Under the pieces are notes generated by a model. It was given only the letters and a program-made list of their open reading frames with translations, did no database searches and had not been told where the DNA came from. A stretch of 64,000 bases of DNA. It comes from Gaiella sp038230035 (lineage in GTDB: Bacteria > Actinomycetota > Thermoleophilia > Gaiellales > Gaiellaceae). A program made the position numbers and the translations under genes. The stretch lies in the NCBI GenBank assembly GCA_038230035.1, contig JBBRNX010000012.1, positions 30,704-94,703 of the forward strand. The letters are read 5' to 3'. Below, in pieces: positions 15,490 to 24,482 of the stretch. Numbering within the stretch: the first letter of the stretch is position 1; every line of letters starts with the position of its first letter.

Positions 15490-15536
15490 CCCCGAGTGCC
15501 ACAAGGCGCCGCCGTCGCAGGCTAGGGTGCGCTCGC

Positions 15537-15924
15537 ATGGCCAAGCTGACGGGGATCTCGTCGGTTTTGCTTGTCTCGGACCTTGATCGCGCAACCCGTT
15601 TTTTTTTGGCGCGATGAACTCGGTTTCGAGTGCGAGGTCTACGGTGATCCGCCGGACTTCGCCGTCGCATCGCGCGATGACGCTCGCGTGCTGCTGGCGC
15701 TGTGCCCTGAGCCGGGGGCGATCGTTCCGAACTGGAAGCTCGTCGACAAGACCTGGAACGTCTACATACGTGTCGACGACGCCGACGCAGTCTACGCGGA
15801 GGTGCTGGGACGAGGGGCCGCGATCGACTACACGATCTACGATGCGCCGAGCGGATTCCGCGAGTTCGGTGTCCAGGATCCGGACGGTCACGACATAGCC
15901 TTCGGCCAGCCGCTCGGCATGTAG
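15537..15924 (+). pseudogene. VOC/glyoxalase-family gene with a T9 frameshift
   Basis: The frame from ATG 15537 (MAKLTGISSVLLVSDLDRAT then R-F-F) hits a run of nine T at 15599-15607 and shifts into a stop. The family sequence continues one frame over as WRDELGFECEVYGDP to FREFGVQDPDGHDIAFGQP. Eight T would give one 128-aa VOC protein of normal size. In so GC-rich a genome a T9 tract is unusual. Polymerase slippage in vivo, phase variation or a sequencing indel are all possible. Confidence 0.8.
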
Positions 15925-16001
15925 GGGCGACGCCCCTCGCCCCACGCCCCTCGCCCCTCGCCCTCGCCTTGTCCCTGCCCTCGCCACTAGGATCTGCTGC
16001 C

Positions 16002-17387
16002 ATGAGCGCGCCCGCCTATACCGCGATTGACCGGAATCGGCTTCGTGAGCTGACCGAGCGCGAGCAACGCCGGCTCGACGATTCGACTGCGGCATCGGCG
16101 CGCACCTACGAGCGAGCGCGTGTTGTTCTCTCGGCCGGCGTCGCTTCGTCGTACCAGTTGCGCGATCCGTGGCCGATCTACTTCGAGCGGGGCGAGGGCG
16201 CCTACGTGTGGGACGTCGACGGCACTCGGCGGATCGACTTCCACAACGGCTTCGGCTCGATGGTGCAGGGTCACGCGCATCCCGCGATCACGAAGGCGGT
16301 CGAGGAGCGGCTGCGTCTCGGCACGCACTTCGCGGTGCCGACCGACGATGCGATCCTCGTTGCCGAGGAGCTCGCGCGCCGTTGGGGTCTGCCGCAGTGG
16401 CGCTTCACGAACTCCGGCTCGGAGTCGACGATGGACGCGATCCGGATCGCCCGCGCCCATACGGGCCGCGACACGATCCTCAAGATCTTCGGCTCCTACC
16501 ACGGCCACCACGACGGCGTGATGGTCGCCATCGGCGTCCCCTACGACCGCATCGGCGGGCGGCACAACTACGAGTCGCTGCCGTACGGCGAGGGGATCCC
16601 GAAGGTTGTGACCGACCTCACGGTCCCAGTGCCGTTCAACGACATCGAGGCTATGGAAGCGCGACTCGACGCGCTCGAGCGCGAGGGTCGCAAGCCGGCT
16701 TGTCTGATCATGGAAGCGGCGTTGATGAACCTCGGCGTCGTTTTGCCGCAGCCCGGCTATCTCGAAGCCGTGCGCGAGCTGACGCGCGAGCGCGGGATCG
16801 TCCTCATCTTCGACGAGGTCAAGACCGGACTCTGCATTGCGGCCGGCGGGGCGACCGAGCGCTTTGGCGTGACGCCTGATCTCGTGACGCTCGCGAAGGC
16901 GCTCGGCGGCGGTCTGCCGGCCGGAGCGATCGGCGGCACCGAGGAGATCATGGAGGGCGTTCGCACAGAGCGCGTCGTACAGGTCGGGACGTACAACGGC
17001 AACCCGCTCGTGATGGCTGCGGCGCGGGCGAGCCTCGAGCAGGTGCTGACGCCGAACGCCTATGAGCACCTCGACCACCTGAACGACCGCATCGTCTCGG
17101 GCTGCCAGGACGTGATCGATCGCTACGAGCTGCCTGGGTACTCGATCGGCGTGGGCTCGAAGGGGTGCGTGACGTTCGCGCCCGTGCAGATCACCGACTA
17201 CGAGTCGTTCAAGGAGCATCAGGACGCCGAGCTCTGCGAGCTCGCCTGGCTGTGGAACCTGAACCGCGGCATCTTCATGACGCCGGGTCGCGAGGAGGAG
17301 TGGACGCTGTCGGTGACGCACACCGACGAGGACGTCGACCACTTCGTCGCTGTTTTCGACGAGCTCGCCTCAGCTCTGACTGCCTAG
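16002..17387 (+). CDS. Class III PLP aminotransferase (glutamate-1-semialdehyde aminomutase-like)
   Basis: A 461-aa fold-type I PLP enzyme: GSMVQGHAHPAI, the phosphate-site TNSGSEST, GSYHGHHDGV, the PLP-aspartate in IVLIFDEVKTG and the Schiff-base lysine in LVTLAKALGGGLPAGAIGG. It resembles glutamate-1-semialdehyde mutase and related omega-aminotransferases; the haem role is not supported by any neighbour. The ATG at 16002 follows a spacer with GGGGCGA-type repeats (15921-15965). The stop overlaps the GTG of the GST gene by one base, so the two are coupled. Confidence 0.85.
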   Translation: MSAPAYTAIDRNRLRELTEREQRRLDDSTAASARTYERARVVLSAGVASSYQLRDPWPIYFERGEGAYVWDVDGTRRIDFHNGFGSMVQGHAHPAITKAVEERLRLGTHFAVPTDDAILVAEELARRWGLPQWRFTNSGSESTMDAIRIARAHTGRDTILKIFGSYHGHHDGVMVAIGVPYDRIGGRHNYESLPYGEGIPKVVTDLTVPVPFNDIEAMEARLDALEREGRKPACLIMEAALMNLGVVLPQPGYLEAVRELTRERGIVLIFDEVKTGLCIAAGGATERFGVTPDLVTLAKALGGGLPAGAIGGTEEIMEGVRTERVVQVGTYNGNPLVMAAARASLEQVLTPNAYEHLDHLNDRIVSGCQDVIDRYELPGYSIGVGSKGCVTFAPVQITDYESFKEHQDAELCELAWLWNLNRGIFMTPGREEEWTLSVTHTDEDVDHFVAVFDELASALTA

Positions 17388-17986
17388 TGCTTCTCTACGA
17401 CTCGGCGGTCTCCGGCAACTGTTACAAGGTCCGCCTTCTGCTGGCGCAGCTCGGGATCGAGTACGAGCGGCGTGAGCTGGACGTCGTCGACCGTTCCAAC
17501 CGTGAGTCGGTGATCGGGCGAGAGCGGAACCCTGCGCTCCGCGTTCCGACTCTCGTTCTCGACGATGGGCGTGCGCTCGGCGAGTCGAACGCGATCCTCT
17601 GGTGGCTCGCCGGCGACACCGCGTTCGTCCCGGACGACAAGTTCGAGCGCTCGCAGGTGCTCCAGTGGCAGTTCTTCGAGCAGTACGACCACGAGCCGAA
17701 TATCGCCGTAGCGCGCTTCTGGCTGACGAAGCGACCGGCCGAGGTCGACCCCGAGCGCCTCGCGGGGTGGCACGCCGGCGGCTATCGAGCACTGACTCCG
17801 ATGGAGTCCCACCTCGCGTCACGCACCTTCCTCGTCGGCGAGCGCTACTCGATCGCCGATATCTCGCTCTACGCGTACACCCATGTGGCCGGCGAAGGCG
17901 GCTTCGACCTGGGGCGCTACCCTGCGATCAGCCGCTGGCTCGAGCGCGTAGCAGCCCAACCCGGGCATGTCGCGATCGACGCATGA
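17387..17986 (+). CDS. Glutathione S-transferase-like protein
   Basis: A 199-aa two-domain GST. The thioredoxin-like N-terminal domain has VSGNCYKVRLLLAQLGIEYE, NPALRVPTLVLDDG with the cis-Pro, and LGESNAILWWLA for the gamma-glutamyl site; an all-helical domain follows (FLVGERYSIADISLYAYTHV). The GTG at 17387 overlaps the aminotransferase stop (TAGTG). Actinobacteria often lack glutathione, so the thiol cofactor and substrate are uncertain. Confidence 0.85.
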   Translation: MLLYDSAVSGNCYKVRLLLAQLGIEYERRELDVVDRSNRESVIGRERNPALRVPTLVLDDGRALGESNAILWWLAGDTAFVPDDKFERSQVLQWQFFEQYDHEPNIAVARFWLTKRPAEVDPERLAGWHAGGYRALTPMESHLASRTFLVGERYSIADISLYAYTHVAGEGGFDLGRYPAISRWLERVAAQPGHVAIDA

Positions 17987-18043
17987 GTGTCCGGAGCGCA
18001 CGTCCGTGCATAGTGTGAACTGACCCGCTAGCGTCGCTCGGAG

Positions 18044-20191
18044 ATGGCCGCTGACCTCGATCCCCTCGAGCAGCACCTGCTTCAGGCGCTTCGCTCGCTT
18101 CCTTCAGCGGAGAGGCGCGGCGATGCCCCCGACGCTACGGCGCTGTGGCGGGCGCAGGTCGACAGCCGCCTGTGCGACCACGCGGCGCGCTGGTTGCAGT
18201 CGAAGCAGCTCGGTTATTACACGATCGGCTCCGCCGGGCACGAGTCGAACGCGGCGGTCGCGCTCGCGCTGCGCCCCACTGATCCGGCACTGCTCCACTA
18301 CCGCTCGGGTGGCTTCTACCTCGCCCGGTCGGGGCAGGTCGAGCACGACGGCGTTGTCGACATCCTGCTCGGCATGGCCGCCGCAGCCGAGGAGCCGATC
18401 GCCGGCGGCCGCCACAAGGTGTTCGGCCACGCCGACCTCGCGGTGATCCCGCAGACCTCGACGATCGCGTCGCATCTGCCTCGCGCGGTGGGCGTCGCGT
18501 TCGCAGTCGACCGCGCCGCGAAGCTCGGGGTCGAGAGCCGTTGGCCGCGCGACGCTGTGACCGTCTGCAGCTTCGGCGATGCGTCGCTCGACCACGCAGT
18601 GGCGCAAGCCGCGCTGAACACGGCCGCGAACTGCGTGCATCAACGGTTGCCGCTCGCAGCGCTCTTCGTGTGCGAGGACAACGGTCTCGGAATCAGCGTC
18701 CCGTCGCCGGCCGGCTGGGTGGAGAGCGCGTTGCGCGCGCGGCCGCAGCTCCGGGTCGAGAGCGCTGCCGGTGACGACTCTCAGGCGGTGCTCGACATCG
18801 CCCGGGAACTTGCAGGATGGGTGCGCGAGGAGCGCCGGCCGGCCATCCTCCATCTGCGCACCGTGCGGTACCTCTCCCACGCCGGAGCCGATCTCGAGAC
18901 CGCCTACCGGACCCCGCGGGCGATCCGAGCCGACTACGAGCGGGACCCGATACTCGCCACAGCGCGCTGGCTCGTCGCGGCAGGCGTGACCACCGGGGAG
19001 GAGCTGGCGGCCGAGTATCTCGAGTCGCGTCAGCGCATCCGTGAGCTCGCGCTCGCGGCCACGCAGCGATCGCAGCTGGAAACCGCCGACGCCGTGATGC
19101 GGCCGATCGCGCCGCGCACGCCGGTGGTCGTCGCTAGCCGGGCGGGCTCGACGACCCAGAGCGGCGGCGAGCCGCTCACGTTCGCGCAGGCGGTCAACCG
19201 GGGCCTGGCCGATGTGCTGGCAGAGCACCCGGAGACGCTCCTCTTCGGCGAAGACGTAGCCGTCAAGGGCGGCGTGTACGGCGTGACGCGAGGGCTCCAC
19301 CCCCGTTTCGGTGCTGCGCGCGTCTTCGACACGCTGCTGGACGAGACGTCGATCCTCGGCCTTGCGCTCGGGACAGCGCTCACCGGGTTCCTCCCGATTC
19401 CGGAGATTCAGTACCTCGCGTACTTGCACAATGCAGAGGATCAGTTACGCGGCGAGGCGGCGACGCTCCAGTTCTTCTCGCAGGGCCGCTATCGGAACGG
19501 GATGGTTGTGCGTGTCGCCGGCCTCGGCTACCAAAGCGGCTTCGGCGGGCACTTCCACAACGACGACGCCGTTGGCGTACTCCGCGACATCCCAGGCATC
19601 GTCGTCGCCTTGCCGTCACGGCCCGACGACGTCGGTCCGATGCTGCGCACATGTGTCGCTGCAGCGAAGGTCGACGGCAGTGTCTGCGTGTTCCTCGAGC
19701 CGATCGCGCTCTATCACGCACGCGACCTGCACGCAGAAGGCGACAGCGAGTGGCTGGCCCCGCCGGGCAGCTCGCACATTCCCATCGGAGCTGCGCGCAC
19801 CCACCGCGCCGGCCGCGACCTGACGATCGTGACGTGGGCGAACGGGCTGCGGATGTCGCTCCGTGTCGCAAACCGCCTCGCCGAGCAGGGGATCTTCGTC
19901 CGCATTCTCGATCTGCGTTGGCTCGTTCCGCTACCTGTCGACGACATCCTTCGTGAGGCCCAGGCGACCGGCTGCGTCCTCGTTGCCGACGAGACGCGCA
20001 AGAGCGGCGGGGTCTCGGAGGGTGTGATCGCGACGCTCGTCGATGCCGGCTTCAGCGGTCGGGTCGCGCGAGTCACGAGCAAAGACTCATTCGTCCCGCT
20101 CGGCCCCGCCGCGAATCTCGTGCTTCTGTCGGAGGAAGAGATCGAGGCGGCCGCGCTACGGCTGCTAGCCGTGCCAGCCGAGAGCTACTGA
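18044..20191 (+). CDS. 2-oxoacid dehydrogenase E1, alpha and beta subunits fused
   Basis: A 715-aa fusion of the two ThDP-enzyme E1 halves that are usually separate genes. Residues about 35-340 are E1 alpha (GYYTIGSAGHESN, the ThDP signature around CSFGDASLDHAVAQAALNTA, CEDNGLGISVPSP). Residues about 385-710 are E1 beta (TFAQAVNRGLADVLAEHPE, LLFGEDVAVKGGVYGVTRGL, FDTLLDETSILGLALGTALT). Such enzymes oxidatively decarboxylate branched-chain or related 2-oxoacids with a lipoyl E2, which is not in this window. The end overlaps the convergent IclR gene by 27 nt. Confidence 0.85.
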   Translation: MAADLDPLEQHLLQALRSLPSAERRGDAPDATALWRAQVDSRLCDHAARWLQSKQLGYYTIGSAGHESNAAVALALRPTDPALLHYRSGGFYLARSGQVEHDGVVDILLGMAAAAEEPIAGGRHKVFGHADLAVIPQTSTIASHLPRAVGVAFAVDRAAKLGVESRWPRDAVTVCSFGDASLDHAVAQAALNTAANCVHQRLPLAALFVCEDNGLGISVPSPAGWVESALRARPQLRVESAAGDDSQAVLDIARELAGWVREERRPAILHLRTVRYLSHAGADLETAYRTPRAIRADYERDPILATARWLVAAGVTTGEELAAEYLESRQRIRELALAATQRSQLETADAVMRPIAPRTPVVVASRAGSTTQSGGEPLTFAQAVNRGLADVLAEHPETLLFGEDVAVKGGVYGVTRGLHPRFGAARVFDTLLDETSILGLALGTALTGFLPIPEIQYLAYLHNAEDQLRGEAATLQFFSQGRYRNGMVVRVAGLGYQSGFGGHFHNDDAVGVLRDIPGIVVALPSRPDDVGPMLRTCVAAAKVDGSVCVFLEPIALYHARDLHAEGDSEWLAPPGSSHIPIGAARTHRAGRDLTIVTWANGLRMSLRVANRLAEQGIFVRILDLRWLVPLPVDDILREAQATGCVLVADETRKSGGVSEGVIATLVDAGFSGRVARVTSKDSFVPLGPAANLVLLSEEEIEAAALRLLAVPAESY

Positions 20192-20929
20192 GATCCTCCG
20201 AGCGCTTGCGAGGAGCAGTGGAAGTGCGGCTTGCATCGCCGCCTCGTCGAAGCGACTCGTGGGGCCTTGCAGGGCGACCACTGCCGCAAGTTCGCCGCCG
20301 GCCCCCCAGACCGGCGCGGCAATCGCGCTCAGGCCGACCTCGCGCTCCTCGACCGCTTCGGCCCAGCCTTGTTCGCGGACGCGGGCGATCTCCTCGTCGA
20401 GCGCTGCGGGATCGGTGATCGTCCGCGGCGCGTAGTGCTCGAGCTTCCCGCGAGGGAGAGGCACATTGCCGAAGGAGAGCATCACCTTGCCTGCCGAAGA
20501 CGCGTGCCCGACGCTCGGCCGACCGAGCCGCGTAACGCCTTGGAGGTAGTGCTCGCTCGGGACGAAGTCGACGGTTATCGCGTCGCCGTCGCCGGGAATC
20601 GAGAGCGTGGCGGTCTCGCCAACCTGGTGGACGAGCTCCTCGAGGGCCGGCCGCGCGACATCGCGCAGGTTGAGGCGGCCGAGGAAGGCATTTGCGAGAC
20701 GCAGGATGCGGACTCCGAGCCGATAACGACCGTTCGTGGGTGCGTGCTCGACGAGGCCGAGGCGGGCGAGCGTGCCGAGTTGCCGCGACACTGTGCTTGC
20801 ACTGATCCCGGTGCGTCGGGCGATCTCGGTCGTCCCGAGCTCACCGCCTTCGGCGAGGGCATCGAGCACCTGGACAGCACGGACGGTGGCCTCGACGTCG
20901 CGGGAAGATGGTTGACCGGTTCGCGCCAT
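20165..20929 (-). CDS. IclR-family transcriptional regulator
   Basis: A 254-aa IclR protein: winged helix at residues about 12-75 (AVQVLDALAEGGELGTTEIA, GISASTVSRQLGTLARLGLV) and an effector GAF-like domain with LQGVTRLGRPSVGHASSAGK and the closing AVVALQGPTSRF. The ATG at 20929 is used; the longer frame would run through the operator region. It is divergent from soxD with 48 bases between the starts, which places its binding site there and makes the sox operon its likely target, besides itself. Confidence 0.9.
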   Translation of the reverse strand: MARTGQPSSRDVEATVRAVQVLDALAEGGELGTTEIARRTGISASTVSRQLGTLARLGLVEHAPTNGRYRLGVRILRLANAFLGRLNLRDVARPALEELVHQVGETATLSIPGDGDAITVDFVPSEHYLQGVTRLGRPSVGHASSAGKVMLSFGNVPLPRGKLEHYAPRTITDPAALDEEIARVREQGWAEAVEEREVGLSAIAAPVWGAGGELAAVVALQGPTSRFDEAAMQAALPLLLASARRISVALGWHG

Positions 20930-20949
20930 GCGGTAGCCTATCGCCACAG

Positions 20950-20961
20950 ATAGCACGCTAT
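20950..20961. promoter_or_regulatory. Candidate IclR operator, palindrome ATAGC-AC/GT-GCTAT
   Basis: The perfect 12-bp palindrome ATAGCACGCTAT lies midway between the divergent IclR and soxD starts. On the minus strand TGGCAATAG and TGGCGATAG flank it as near-direct repeats. IclR proteins bind such short palindromes near their own gene. Confidence 0.5.
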
Positions 20962-20977
20962 TGCCACCAGCGCAAAT

Positions 20978-21235
20978 ATGTCAATGCTTGTCACCTGTCC
21001 GAACTGCGGCCCTCGCGAGGTGCAGGAGCTGCGCTGTGCTGGTGAATCGACACGTCGCCCGACGACGACGCCGACCCAGCGCGAACTGAACGAGTACATC
21101 TACTTTCGCGCGAACGAAGCCGGGATGCAGCGTGAGTGGTGGTTCTGCCGTGCTTGCGAGGACTGGTTCCTCGCCGAGCGCAACACGGTGACGAACGAGG
21201 TCAGCCGGACATGGGCGCCGGAGCCCGCCTCGTGA
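20978..21235 (+). CDS. soxD: Sarcosine oxidase-type delta subunit (SoxD / MgdB)
   Basis: An 85-aa zinc-binding delta subunit: CPNCGPREVQELRCAGES at the N-terminus, YIYFRANEAGMQREWWFCRA in the middle and a second cysteine pair CRACEDWF. It supplies the Zn site of the heterotetrameric enzyme. The first ATG has no evident ribosome site, so translation may be leaderless or begin at the next ATG two codons on. Its stop overlaps the GTG of soxA (GTGA). Confidence 0.9.
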   Translation: MSMLVTCPNCGPREVQELRCAGESTRRPTTTPTQRELNEYIYFRANEAGMQREWWFCRACEDWFLAERNTVTNEVSRTWAPEPAS

Positions 21236-23892
21236 GCAGGCTGGACCCGAGACCGCACGAGCGAATCGACCGCTCGAAGCCGGTCTCGTTCACGTTCGAG
21301 GGCAAGAAGGTCGACGGCTTCGAGGGCGACACGATCGGGTCGGCGCTCTACGCGTCGGGGCGCCGTGTCTTCTCCAGGAGTTTCAAGTACCACCGGCCGC
21401 GTGGCCTTCAGTGCTGCTCGGGTCACTGCGCGAACTGCCAGATGACGGTCGACGGAATCCCGAATGTCCGCGTCTGCACGACTCCCGTCCGAGACGGCGC
21501 TGCGGTGAAGGGCCAGAACTACGTGGGCTCGCTCGAGCACGATCTGATGCAGGCGACCGACAAGCTCGGCGGGCCCTTCACGCCGCCGGGGTTCTACTAC
21601 AAGACCTTCATCCGGCCGCGGAAACTGTGGCCGCTCTACGAGAAGTTCCTGCGCGGCGCCGCCGGCCTCGGCAAGCTCGACCCGACCGGTGCGCGGCCGG
21701 AGCGCGTCGATGGCGAGTATCGGCACGCCGACGTCCTCATTGTCGGCGGCGGTCAGGCGGGGCTCGAGGCTGCGATCGAGGCGGCGTCCGTGGGAGACTC
21801 GGTCGTGGTCGTCGACGAAGGGCCGGAGGTCGGGGGCGCCCTTCTCGCCGAGCGCGACGGCGTCGCGACGGCTCGCGCGCTCGCCGACCAGGCGCGTGCT
21901 GCGGGTGTCGAGCTGCTCGCGCCGGCGATCGCAATCGGCCTCTTCGAGCAGGGCTTCGTGCCGGTCGCCTATGAAAATCTGCTGCTCAAGTACAGGGCGG
22001 AGCGCGTGATCGTCGCCTCGGGGATCGTCGAGCAGCCGCTCGTCTTTCCGGGCAACGACCTGATCGGCGTGATGCTCCCGGACGCCGTGCGGCGGCTCGT
22101 CAACTACTGGTCGATCAAGCCGGGCGCGCGCGCGGTCATCCTCACCGCCGACGAACGCGGGCTGAGAGCCGCAGAGGACCTCGAATCGGCACGGGTCGAG
22201 GTCGCCAGCGTGATCGATCTGCGCGAGGCCGAGCCGCCCAACATCGAGGCAGTCGGCCGGAAGGGTCGGGTCACGGAGCTCCACGTGAACGGCCGGTCGA
22301 CGAAGTGTGACCTCGTTGTGATGTCGGGGAGTCCGCAGCCGAACTTCAAGCTGCTCGCCCAAGCCGGGGCGCGGGTCGAGTACGACGCCGCGCGCGGCAT
22401 CTTTATCCCGACGGATCTCCCCGAGAAACTGGAAATGGTGGGTGCGGTAACCGGCGATGTCGGCGCACCCGCAGTCCCGAGCCCCGTGCTCGGGTTCCAC
22501 GGCGACAAGTGCTTCGTCTGTTTCTGCGAGGACCAGACGACGAAGGATCTGAAGTACGCGATCGCCGAGGGCTTCGACTCGATCGAGCTCTCCAAGCGCT
22601 ACACCACGGTGACCATGGGGCCGTGCCAGGGGCGCCTCTGCCACGTCAACTCGATCCGCGTCTATGCGAAGGCGACGAAGCTCGACGAGAACACCATCGG
22701 CACGACGACCGCGCGTCCGCCATACACGCCGATCTCCATGGGGCTACTCGCCGGCAACCCGCAGGAGCCGAAGAAGCGCACCTCGCTGCACCACGTCCAC
22801 AAGGATCTCGGCGGACGGATGATGTGGACCGGGCAGTGGCGCAGGCCGCATTCCTACGGCGACGACGCAGGCGCCGAGGCGCAGCACGTGCACCGTTCAC
22901 TCGGCCTGATCGATGTCTCGACGCTCGGCAAGATCCTCGTCAAAGGCCCCGACGCCGGTGCCTTCCTCGACCGTGTCTACCCGAACCGTTTCTCGGACCT
23001 CAAGGTCGGCCGCACGCGCTACGGCGTGCTCACCGGCGATGCGGGCCGGATCATGGACGACGGCGTCGTCGCGAGGATCGACGACGACAGCTTCTACGTC
23101 TCGGCCACCTCGACCGGCGCCGACGGCGTCTACCAGTGGTTCACGTGGTGGAACGCGGTCTGGTTCATGGACGTGCAGTTCGCGAACCTGACCGGTGCTC
23201 TGGCGGCGATCAACGTCGCCGGGCCGAACGCCCGCTCGGCGATGGAGCGCGTCTCGGACGCCGACTTCTCGGCCGACGGCTTCGCCTATCTCGACGCCAA
23301 GCACGTCATTGTCGCTGGCGTCCCGATGCTTGCCTTGCGGATCGGCTTCGTGGGCGAGCTCGGCTACGAGCTACACTTTCCGAGCCCGCTCGCGGAGCAC
23401 GTCTGGGACACGATCACCGCGAAGGCTTCGGACCTCGATCCGAAGCCGTTCGGCCTCGAGCCGCAGCGCATCCTGCGCCTCGAGAAGGGCCACGTCATCA
23501 TCGGCCAGGACACCGACTCCGAGTCGAACCTGCTCGAGGCTTCGATGCCGTGGCTCGTCAAGAACGACAAGGAGTTCCCGTGGGTCGGCAAGTGGGCCAC
23601 GCAGCAGGTTGCCGATCGAGGCCTCGACTGGATGCTCGTCGGCTTCGAGAGCCCGACCGGCGCGATCCCCGTCGAAGGCGGGCAGGTGGTCGTAGACGGA
23701 AAGTCCTCTGGCCGCGTGACGAGCGTGCGAAGGAGCGAGGAGCTTGGCAAGGTGATCGGGCTCGCGATCCTCCCAACCGACCTTGCCGTCGACGGTGGGC
23801 GCTTCGACGTTCGGGTCGACGGGAAGAACGTGGCTATGACGGTGCGGCTCGGCGCGTTCTACGACCCGGCCGGCGAGAAGGTCAAATCGTGA
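21232..23892 (+). CDS. soxA: Sarcosine oxidase/N-methylglutamate dehydrogenase-type alpha subunit with extra cysteine clusters
   Basis: An 886-aa alpha subunit. The start is GTG 21232 (GTGA overlap with soxD, GGAG upstream). Order: Fer2_4-like domain (about 10-100), NAD(P)-type Rossmann fold (VLIVGGGQAGLEAAIEAASV), thiol-rich linker, and a C-terminal GcvT folate domain (about 500-880) taking the methylene group to tetrahydrofolate. Classical SoxA has no cysteines at two places where this protein has them: GLQCCSGHCANCQMTV with a following VRVC, a full 2Fe-2S ligand pattern, and FVCFCEDQT with GPCQGRLC, like the BFD/2Fe-2S site of proline, opine and HCN-type dehydrogenases. It probably passes electrons through Fe-S clusters rather than straight to O2. 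Substrate (sarcosine, N-methylglutamate or other N-methyl amino acid) is open. Confidence 0.85.
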   Translation: MSRLDPRPHERIDRSKPVSFTFEGKKVDGFEGDTIGSALYASGRRVFSRSFKYHRPRGLQCCSGHCANCQMTVDGIPNVRVCTTPVRDGAAVKGQNYVGSLEHDLMQATDKLGGPFTPPGFYYKTFIRPRKLWPLYEKFLRGAAGLGKLDPTGARPERVDGEYRHADVLIVGGGQAGLEAAIEAASVGDSVVVVDEGPEVGGALLAERDGVATARALADQARAAGVELLAPAIAIGLFEQGFVPVAYENLLLKYRAERVIVASGIVEQPLVFPGNDLIGVMLPDAVRRLVNYWSIKPGARAVILTADERGLRAAEDLESARVEVASVIDLREAEPPNIEAVGRKGRVTELHVNGRSTKCDLVVMSGSPQPNFKLLAQAGARVEYDAARGIFIPTDLPEKLEMVGAVTGDVGAPAVPSPVLGFHGDKCFVCFCEDQTTKDLKYAIAEGFDSIELSKRYTTVTMGPCQGRLCHVNSIRVYAKATKLDENTIGTTTARPPYTPISMGLLAGNPQEPKKRTSLHHVHKDLGGRMMWTGQWRRPHSYGDDAGAEAQHVHRSLGLIDVSTLGKILVKGPDAGAFLDRVYPNRFSDLKVGRTRYGVLTGDAGRIMDDGVVARIDDDSFYVSATSTGADGVYQWFTWWNAVWFMDVQFANLTGALAAINVAGPNARSAMERVSDADFSADGFAYLDAKHVIVAGVPMLALRIGFVGELGYELHFPSPLAEHVWDTITAKASDLDPKPFGLEPQRILRLEKGHVIIGQDTDSESNLLEASMPWLVKNDKEFPWVGKWATQQVADRGLDWMLVGFESPTGAIPVEGGQVVVDGKSSGRVTSVRRSEELGKVIGLAILPTDLAVDGGRFDVRVDGKNVAMTVRLGAFYDPAGEKVKS

Positions 23893-24482
23893 CGGCGCTC
23901 GACTTCCTCTCGGTCGGCAAAGCCTCCGGGGCGGTTGCCGTCTCGGCGATCGCCCGGGCGCAGCGTGATCTCGGTGCGCGCTTCGAGCAGCGCAACGGCT
24001 GGGACGTCCCGGTGTCGATCCCAGGCGAGAAGGAGCATCTCGCTGCCGTTGGCGTGGCCGACCTCTCGCACCTGACGAAGCTCGAGCTCCGTCCCGCTGG
24101 CGAGCCGATCGACGGCGAGGGCGTCGTGTGGTACCGGATCTCGTCCCGGCGAGCGCTCGTCCTGTGCGCGGCCACGAGCGCCGACGCCGTCCGTGAGCAG
24201 GCTCGCGACCGATTCGTCCTCGACCTCACCGCCGCCTACTCGGTCGTCGCGCTCACCGGCCCCGAGGCCGCGACCGTCCTGCGGCGGATGACGCATATGC
24301 ACCACTTCCCTGCGGGTGGCGAGATCGCACACGTCCAGGGGCACGTGTTGGAACGCCCCGCTAATTACAGGGACGGCTACTGGATCATCGTTGCGCAGGA
24401 GTACGGTCAGTACGTCTGGGAGGTCGCGGTCGATCGCGCCTCGGCGCTCGGCGGCGGGCCTATAGGAGTGGATGCGCTGTGA
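23889..24482 (+). CDS. soxG: Sarcosine oxidase-type gamma subunit (SoxG / MgdD)
   Basis: A 197-aa gamma subunit, a short GcvT-like fold: GVADLSHLTKLELRPAGEPI, YSVVALTGPEAATVLRRMTH, and YWIIVAQEYGQYVWEVAVD. In the holoenzyme it packs against the alpha-subunit folate domain. The GTG at 23889 overlaps the soxA stop as GTGA and its own stop overlaps soxB the same way, so translation is tightly coupled. Confidence 0.85.
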   Translation: MTALDFLSVGKASGAVAVSAIARAQRDLGARFEQRNGWDVPVSIPGEKEHLAAVGVADLSHLTKLELRPAGEPIDGEGVVWYRISSRRALVLCAATSADAVREQARDRFVLDLTAAYSVVALTGPEAATVLRRMTHMHHFPAGGEIAHVQGHVLERPANYRDGYWIIVAQEYGQYVWEVAVDRASALGGGPIGVDAL

